From the NCBI GenBank assembly GCA_036924085.1, contig JAVGWX010000004.1:40391293-40455292 (forward strand): a stretch of DNA of 64,000 nt. Direction: 5' to 3'. Shown in pieces: positions 56,526 to 64,000 of this stretch (position 1 is its first letter; each line of letters opens with the position of its first letter). Under the pieces are notes generated by a model, which saw nothing but the letters and a program-made list of their open reading frames with translations, searched no databases and was not told the origin of the DNA. This stretch comes from Ariolimax columbianus (lineage: Eukaryota; Mollusca; Gastropoda; Stylommatophora; Arionidae). A program made the translations under genes and the position numbers.

Positions 56526-56849
56526 CAGTTCTTATATTCCTTGTCTTACTTCTCTTAGCTGAAAGCAAGATATAAATCCATTGGTTTAACTGGAGTCCGC
56601 TTCGGCAATGTCGCGAACCAGGATTATTTTGCCATTAAAGACACTCAATATAATCGTAATACCAATCGTATGCCATCATTTAAGAATGTCTTTTCACGAA
56701 TAAGAGAACATTTTTAAGTGAAGTGACGGGGTCAAGGTTGTGATACTTATTCGATAGATACAGTATCAATATTTCCAATAGCTCGAAACGATCTGGTTGT
56801 TAATAATTGGACAATTTGAGAATGACCGCCCTGAACAGGACTCACGTAC

Positions 56850-57815
<966 letters not shown>

Positions 57816-58340
57816 GGTGCTTGCGTCTTAATTCACGCTGAACAAATAATAAATCTATTTTCAACACCGATTTTGAGATGTTGACGTCACAGAAAAATGC
57901 ACTTTTTAACAGTTTAGGCTGTCAAACATTCTTCGAAAATATACGAGAATTTCCTGCCGTCTTTGCAACGAATATCTTTAATATGTCTATGGCGGTCCAT
58001 GATTATAAGAGTAGCATCTAGTGTCTACAACTCATGGCATTATCCATGATGAGAGACGATGTAATAACAACAATGGCGTCTGACCTTAACCCACCCTAAA
58101 TCTAACCCTAACACTAATCTTAACCCTAGTACCTAAACCTAACCCTAATCCTAACCCTCCGCATAACTGAATATAACCATCATTTCTTCACTTCCATCGT
58201 TATCAAAATCTTTACTTATTTATTTAAAATCAAATTATATTTTTTTGATTTATCCTTCCCCTAACCTGAAATGGAAGGGCCCCTCACGTACGATGTAAAC
58301 CTAGGGAGCTCTGTTTGAGATGAATTTAGACGCAAGTACC
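57816..58340 (-). mobile_element. Repeat D copy 3: TIR element with telomere-like tract
   Basis: A 525-bp element with ends GGTGCTTGCGTCTTAATTCA (left) and, reversed, GGTACTTGCGTCTAAATTCA (right), clear terminal inverted repeats. At 58080-58160 it carries CCTAAATCTAACCCTAACAC, CTAAACCTAACCCTAATCCT and similar, i.e. degenerate CCCTAA repeats on plus. These sit at the same internal position as the tract in copy 2. Confidence 0.8.
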
Positions 58341-58756
58341 GAAAAAAATCACTCCGGTAATATGCTTCAGAAATATGGTATACAATTAAGAGTACCAATT
58401 AAATTGGAGACATGCACTGACGATGTCTCCTTTGTATAATTTGTATCAAACTTCTTGATACATGTGGCAAATATCATTACTTCAAAAACAACTGAAGAAT
58501 GCAAAGCGAATATGTATATAGTTGTCACTGTCCTTAAGACATCTTGCAACACAATTAGAGTTGCGCTGGATTAGAACTCACACAAACTGAGAAGAATGGG
58601 GAGACCAAAGTATATACGGTCAAAGATATTGATCGAGCAAGCCTGGGCAACTGGAGTCTTCTGGATAAAGCTGAAGTAGACGGTCCACAAAATTGATCAG
58701 TGTGCAGTAACCATTGTAACATTTTATAAATGGTACCAAAAGCCTAATGTCAAACC
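58341..58756. other. No recognised feature
   Basis: Unassigned sequence. Confidence 0.35.
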
Positions 58757-59290
58757 ATACAACAAAGGTAATAAGTTCAATCATACAGCAAACGTAATAA
58801 GTTCAATCATACAACAAACGTAATAAGTCAAGTCATACAGCAGAGGTAATAAGTTCAATCATACAACAAACGTAATAAGTTCAATCATACAGCAAACGTA
58901 ATAAGTCAAATCATATAGCAAACGTAATAAGTCAAATCATACAACAAATGTAATAAGTCAAGTCATACAGCAGAGGTAATAAGTTCAATCATACAGCAAA
59001 CGTAATAAGTCAAATCATACAACAAATGTAATAAGTCAAGTCATACAGTAGAGGTAGTAAGTTCAACCATACAGCAAACGTAATAAGTCAAGTCATACAA
59101 CAAAGGTAATAAGTCAAATAATACAACAAAGGTAAAAAGTCAAACCATACAGCAAACGTAATAAGTCAAGTCATACAATTACCGTAATAAGTCAAATCGT
59201 ACAACAACGGTAATAAGTCAAAGCATACATCAAACGTAATAAGTCAAACCATACAACAAAGGTAATAAGTTAAATCATACAATAAATGTG
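58757..59290. repeat. 26-bp tandem array, about 20 copies
   Basis: Unit TCAAATCATACAACAAACGT followed by AATAAG, with recurrent GTCAAG/GTTCAA and CAGAGG variants arranged in short higher-order blocks. Confidence 0.95.
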
Positions 59291-59900
59291 ATAGGTGAAG
59301 TTATGTGACTGCCATCTCCATGTATATTTACATATATTCATTGTAACTCCTTACTAAAAAATTGGTAAATTAAAATGAAATTCAAAATACATGATTACTC
59401 ACTAAAGTTAGTTAGTTCTCTTTCAATATATGTCGTTGAGCGCTGTGATGAGCACACGTTATATGTCCTGCTCCAAGTGTGGCGTGTCGATCATTGTGAG
59501 ACCGTGTTGTTGCACAATCCATCTAATGTCGCATATCCATCTACTTCGCCCTCTTGCCATGTTACCAGATCCATTAGCATTATAAACCTTCAGTGGAAGA
59601 TGATGAAAGTGCAAAACTAATGTTTGGGTGCCGAAGTAATGGCGACAGCTGAAAAGTCATAGCAGATGTTTTCTAACTCATAGTCCTGATTTTCCTGCCA
59701 GCAGAAAACAATAATGTCCAAATACTCGAACACATGGTTCTAAAGAACAGCAGCACAATTTACACTTATTTTTAGTGGCACGTGTGTTCTGTTGATTCGA
59801 ATATTTTCTGTTTTCGTCTCGCTAATTCGAAAATTGTATTTGTCACAGGCTGTAGCAAGTTCTCATTGTTAATATCGACGTTTTGTTGACTATGTTGCAG
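59291..59900. other. Upstream intron or flank of the terminal gene
   Basis: No exon was recognised. The stretch ends in TTTTGTTGACTATGTTGCAG, a plausible 3' splice site. An in-frame TAG at 59853 lies between it and any upstream reading. Confidence 0.5.
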
Positions 59901-60825
59901 AAATCCAATCAGTCATCACTTTCAGGCGACTACAATCTTCCACGACTAACGGAAGCACCAGCTTCTCCCAGTTCCCGGCCACAGACAGGTTCATCAACAG
60001 TAAACCCTTCAAGTCAGTACACTTTCCTGTACACACATCAGTTGCAGTCAAATGTTCCAGCCTTCAATTGTGAAGAGTTACCATCGTCTGGACAAGTGTC
60101 GCCCACTCCTTCGTCACCAGTAAAGTATGAATCTGCAACCGTGATCTCTCCGCCACGCCAACTAAATTCAAGATCACTCGAATTCTCATCTTCCCCTTCC
60201 CCACTGTCATCGTTGCCTACATCTCGCACACCTCCGTGTTCCAGTTATTTTCCTAGCTGCTCGCCAATTCACAGTCCATTGTACCAACACCACATAGACC
60301 AAGTACCAGATGCCATACAACAACAGTATTCTACACAATTAACTCTTTATCGCGAATTCCAAGACAATCGTGAACATTTCTTCCACACCAACGAATCCAG
60401 TGACAGTAATAACGGTAGCAGTAAACATATTATAAACACAAACAGTACATGCTTGAACCTTCACCGAGAACTAATCTCAGATCTGCGTGATCCTCATCGA
60501 CTCCCTTATGAAGCTGACCTTAACAACAATAACTCGAATATCTGTGACCTCATCGTGGGCCACAATCAATCCTTCTTTGGCAGCAGTACAACCAGTTCAT
60601 CTGATATTCGTAACAAATGTATTAGGCTACCACCTTTTGAAGCCCTTTTGTCTAACTCCTCTGCCAAACAGAGAGTTTTAGAATCGCCTAACCAGTCGAT
60701 AATCAGGACAAACGCGAATATGTTCGATGATAATGATGAACACTTAAACAACAGCTTGAGCAGTATGGAGGACGAAACACACTACACAGATCTTACCAAC
60801 GTTAGTCAGACTGTGCACGACCATG
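59901..60825 (+). CDS. Large exon of host gene, Ser/Pro/Asn-rich
   Basis: Open for about 308 codons from the acceptor ...TTGCAG at 59895-59900 to the donor CATG|GTAAGT at 60825/60826. It enters in phase 0 and leaves in phase 1. The protein is low-complexity: SSPSPLSSLPTSRTPP and neighbours in the first third, an Asn/Ser stretch around residues 165-220, and an acidic end (MFDDNDEHLNNSLSSMEDET). VKYE near residue 75 fits a psi-K-x-E sumoylation pattern. No DNA-binding or other folded domain is visible. Such composition is common in activation regions of transcription factors, but the family was not recognised. ATG at 59892 could instead be a start codon if this is a first coding exon. Confidence 0.75.
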
Positions 60826-61479
60826 GTAAGTCTTACATCATCATCAAGTGTTGTACTGAATGGCGTTGACATTGAATTCCTTCAACAATCATCTATTCTT
60901 TGAACATTTCATCACTTCAGAAGCCCCTTGTGTTCTCACCCTGCTTATAATGTATGTCTTGTATACAGTTTATTGCTGTCACACAGTGAAGCAAATTATT
61001 GAAATGAGGAACATAGAGAGTAACGATTGTGACATAATATGCATTTATCTGTGTGTATGCATCTACTTTACATATTACTTTACCATTTTTTTCTCGAAAT
61101 ATGTTGTTATTATTATTATTATTATGCCGATGATGTAAACGAGTGATACCAAAAGGTGTAAAAACCCGACAAATTTAATCACTCTAGAATATCGTAAAAA
61201 ATGGCTAAAGAGGGTTGTTCGTGTGGCTGTCAAGGCAGCCTCATAATTTAAGACAAATTTCAACGGAATCTGTTGATGGAATATCTCCGATAAGTGCTTT
61301 GATACATACTGACTTCCTGAAAAAAAGGGAAGATAGGCGAGGAACAGAGGCTGCTATGGTCGTCGCTATCCTCTTCTTGTGGAGTGAATATAGGACCAGA
61401 AGTGATGACGCAATGACCAATGTGGTGTAACAATGATAAAGGCAACTGTAGTTAAACAGTTGTCATTGAAGGCGATTAA
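60826..61479. other. Intron, left part
   Basis: Begins GTAAGT. AT-rich, with a (TTA)n run at 61103-61124. No exon-like frame. Confidence 0.6.
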
Positions 61480-61765
61480 CTTTACCTAACTTAACGTCTT
61501 TATACTGGTTTAGAACACTCTGCAGTCTGTATCTTGGAGGGTGGTTAACCAATGTGTGAGTCCATCTTAATAGACTCACAATAGAGCAAAGTAGTCTCGC
61601 AGCCTGTTAGGAGCCAGCTATACTCTTACCAAACCACCTAGCCATTATCGGTGTTATTCCATGTCACACAGTTAGTCGTCTCTTACGACATGCTCTCTGT
61701 GTGGGGCAGGGGTGATATTCTTGTCATTGTCGTACACGAAGACCATGGCAGACTACATTAACGTA
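61480..61765 (+). repeat. Dispersed repeat C, best copy, intronic
   Basis: Longest copy: CTAACTTAACGTCTTTATAC, TGGTTTAGAACACTCTGCAG, GAGGGTGGTTAACCAATGTG, GCAGCCTGTTAGGAGCCAGC, CACAGTTAGTCGTCTCTTAC, GACATGCTCTCTGTGTGGGG and ACGAAGACCATGGCAGAC. Lies within the 1.29 kb intron of the terminal gene. Family unknown. Confidence 0.82.
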
Positions 61766-62111
61766 TTTGGCAACGAGGGAGACTTTGTTGTTATTCGCCG
61801 AGATCCTGTTGTAACTATTGCAATTAAGACTATCTATTATTTACTATTAGCGATGAGTGCGACCATGTAGTTGTTATACATAACGGTAACTAAGCTGTTA
61901 TTGTTGTAAGTTCTAAAATAATCACGATACATTAATAATTAGGTATGTTCCGTTTACTCTACACTTTACTCTTTCAAATTGAATCCTTATTTCCGCCTCT
62001 CCTCTCTTTATCTGTCAAAAACTCTTCGACTGTTGACGAATGGTATTTTTTTGTATATCTTCTTTCCCGACATACTTTAATAATACACGTGAATCTGACT
62101 CAATGTTCCAG
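61766..62111. other. Intron, right part
   Basis: Ends in a pyrimidine-containing tract and AATGTTCCAG, the acceptor of the next exon. Confidence 0.6.
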
Positions 62112-62297
62112 ATCAAACTTACGTTGATGAAGCAATGGATTTGAATGGCCTTAGCTGGTCAAGTTATCCTGACTATGATCTTAAAAGTGAGCCCTCTGAA
62201 GTCTACGATTCTGATGACATATTTAACATGCCGACGAACATTTCATTTCCCGACACTCAGGAAGATTTCATTATGGACCCACCAACACCTGATTCTG
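62112..62297 (+). CDS. Second exon of the terminal host gene, acidic
   Basis: A 186-base exon between acceptor TTCCAG (62106-62111) and donor TCTG|GTATGC (62297/62298). It is phase 1 at both ends, so it could be skipped without shifting frame. Joining to the previous exon forms Asp at the junction and continues QTYVDEAMDLNGLSWSSYPD, YDLKSEPSEVYDSDDIFN, then FPDTQEDFIMDPPTPDSG. It is strongly acidic with aromatic residues spaced through it, like many activation domains. LKSEP fits a sumoylation consensus, and TPDS and PPTP are possible proline-directed phosphosites. The gene must continue past 62298; no later exon could be picked out with confidence before the window ends. Confidence 0.75.
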
Positions 62298-62404
62298 GTA
62301 TGCACATTGTAAAAACATAAATAACATAAATGCAGTGCAGATACCTCTTATTTTATATACATTTGCTGTATATATTTTTGCTTTGACGCAGCAGTCTTAG
62401 CTCA
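62298..62404. other. Start of next intron
   Basis: Begins GTATGC after the acidic exon. Confidence 0.5.
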
Positions 62405-62488
62405 ATTAATCTGTTTAACTCATTTAATGCCCATTTCAGGGAGCACATAGGAGTAAACCTACTCATTATGGGCATTAAACAACAACAA
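62405..62488 (+). mobile_element. SINE-B 3' fragment, intronic
   Basis: TTTAATGCCCATTTCAGGGA, GCACATAGGAGTAAACCTAC, TCATTATGGGCATTAAACAA and CAACAACC match the last 80 bp of SINE-B copies 1 and 4 with the (CAA)n tail. Confidence 0.8.
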
Positions 62489-62924
62489 CCGTAACAAATA
62501 TTTTGTGTAATGTGATTTTCATTATTTTGTTTTTATTGTCATAATTCAGATTCCTCTTGAATGTTCTACGTTAGTTGTTTTCTTTTATTTAGCCTGAGTA
62601 CTTTATTTAAAAAAAAAATTATTCTAGTTGTTTTATTTACATTACTTTCCTTCTTTTGTGGCAAAATTTTAAATTATTGTCTCTGCTTTTTCTTTTAGCG
62701 TCCATGTTAATTTGGTTGCTTTATTTTTATTTAGTGTAAATTGGGTATTACTTTTATTAAAAGATATTACTTGCTGTCGATATACTGTATACACTAACTA
62801 CACTTATAGAGTTTATACTCTGTACAATGTGGTGTTATATTTAACGATTAATGTACGTTTGTACAGCATCAGTGCCAATATCTCCTAGCCACAGTTCAAC
62901 AAAAGCAAAACAACTGGTTATATA
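62489..62924. other. No recognised feature
   Basis: AT-rich, probably intronic. Confidence 0.35.
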
Positions 62925-62988
62925 CAGACTGTGCAGTGTCTTCTAAACCAGTATAGAGACGTTAAGTAACTTGATAGGTTAAGTTGAA
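62925..62988 (-). repeat. Repeat C head fragment
   Basis: The reverse complement reads TAACTTAACGTCTCTATACT, GGTTTAGAAGACACTGCAC, matching the repeat C start. Confidence 0.65.
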
Positions 62989-64000
62989 TCGTCCTGTATG
63001 AATAACGACCGTTTCAACCTCAGATATAGTCTTTTAGGTTATATCAGGTTCTTCTATTAAACTGAATTTTTATTTTTTTTAGTCTGTTAATCATTATTAC
63101 CATTAGACTTAGAAACAAGCTCTATTGTAGTCATTGGTTAGTATTCAGGCATATAAAACAAACATATCGTTGAATGGGGCAAAGATCCGCATTAATTTTG
63201 GTAATTTACGTACACATCTACGGACATGTGTGTATTTATCTCAGTTCACAAAGGTCGAGAGTACAGTCCCTTGAACATTATTGGTTTGTTGTGAGGAACA
63301 TGTCTAACAAGCTACAACATGAGTTCATGCTATACTGAGCCTTTGGATTTGCGAATAGAAAGCAAGAAGTTAAACACTGATGTAGTTTGTTTACAGAGAT
63401 ATTATAGAGGTAGTTGTGGAGACTTATTTAATAAGATTTTATGAATCTAATCGAGTTCTTTTGGGCTGTGCTATTCCAAGCAGGAAGTCTGAAATTGTAA
63501 ACTCTTTTCTTAGTCTTATTCTTAAACTTGTCTAAACTAAGTTAAACGGCCCAATTTTATAAATAGTTTTGGCATAATTATTTTTTCTATTATTAAAAGC
63601 AGTCTCTTCATAAAACTGGACTTTTCTTAATTATTTTACAAGGAAAAAAAAAACAAACATTGTAAATAAAATTAAAGGAAAATGAAAGTGCAGTAAGAAT
63701 ATGAAGGTCTCGTAGAATTTAATAAAATATTGCAAGTAATTTAAATTATTAATTATTATATCCTCATTTATTTTATGTAATAAAAACTAATATTCACTCA
63801 CAAAAATGTCTCCAATCCACGAACAACCTCTGAAATGTAATGCAGATTGGTCTAGTGTACTTGTAGTAACAGTAATCCACATTTGAATAATATCTTCAAG
63901 AAAATAATTTTCTGTAGCAGTCAAATGGAGTTGATTTGTCACTGAGTTGCAAGTCTCCATTCACTCCACATGGTAGACCACATTTTGGCAGCAATCTGAA
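62989..64000. other. No recognised feature to window end
   Basis: About 1 kb of AT-rich sequence, likely intron of the terminal gene. No further exon with acceptor, donor and compatible phase was identified. Confidence 0.4.

Noticed and set aside
58080..58160. Chromosome-fusion scar (interstitial telomere)
   Set aside because: The tract is internal to repeat D and has a counterpart at 52.05 kb in the same position of another copy.

Overview
This window is nuclear DNA from an animal. It has spliced coding exons with GT/AG borders, several clades of LINE retrotransposon, tRNA-derived and other SINEs with target-site duplications, mariner-type relics, 28S rDNA pseudogene pieces, abundant microsatellites and TTAGGG-like tracts. 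The mixture looks most like a lophotrochozoan, probably a mollusc. That is an inference from the repeat types; no diagnostic host gene was recognised. There is no prokaryotic, phage or plasmid organisation.

Layout. 0-10 kb: a LINE endonuclease scrap, a 15-bp array, repeat C and SINE copies, a 25-bp array of 26 copies, a minus-strand LINE 5' half, and a 55-bp array. 9.8-14 kb: a three-layer nest, in which repeat E is interrupted by a 3.7 kb LINE that is itself interrupted by the 3' end of a second LINE. 14.7-15.7 kb: a palindromic mariner-like element bounded by TA. 16-22.4 kb: a 13-bp array, SINE-A copies, tRNA-SINE F, and two tandem fragments of the 3' end of 28S rRNA on the minus strand. 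22.4-29.5 kb: microsatellites, LINE tails, a SINE-B with a 250-bp CAA/CAG-type tail, and a short mariner relic that keeps only the HTH part of its transposase. 29.6-32.1 kb: a 5'-truncated I-group LINE (RT plus RNase H) flanked by a short duplication. 32.5-40.3 kb: LINE debris, an 18-bp array, a SINE-B whose head has grown into minisatellites and hosts another LINE, a pair of SINE-A copies, microsatellites, and a second I-LINE 3' fragment with a 14-bp duplication. 40-59 kb: more SINE-A, B and F copies, three copies of a TIR element (repeat D), a 58-bp array, a 31-bp array born from a SINE-A tail, and a 26-bp array. 59.9-62.3 kb: two phase-compatible plus-strand exons of a host gene that runs off the right edge. 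They encode a Ser/Pro/Asn-rich, acidic protein resembling transcription-factor activation regions.

The most striking theme is that SINEs repeatedly seed tandem arrays here. SINE-B carries a built-in direct repeat of about 37-38 bp in its head. Two of five near-complete copies have expanded it (35.8-36.2 kb and 42.5-42.8 kb), and a third copy has expanded its trinucleotide tail. One SINE-A copy has amplified the last 31 bp before its tail about 34 times. In the best case the whole structure, with array and nested LINE, still sits between one pair of 10-bp target duplications, so the expansion followed a single insertion.

The host gene content is thin: the two exons are the only convincing non-transposon coding sequence. 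Most long open frames are tandem repeats that happen to lack stops.
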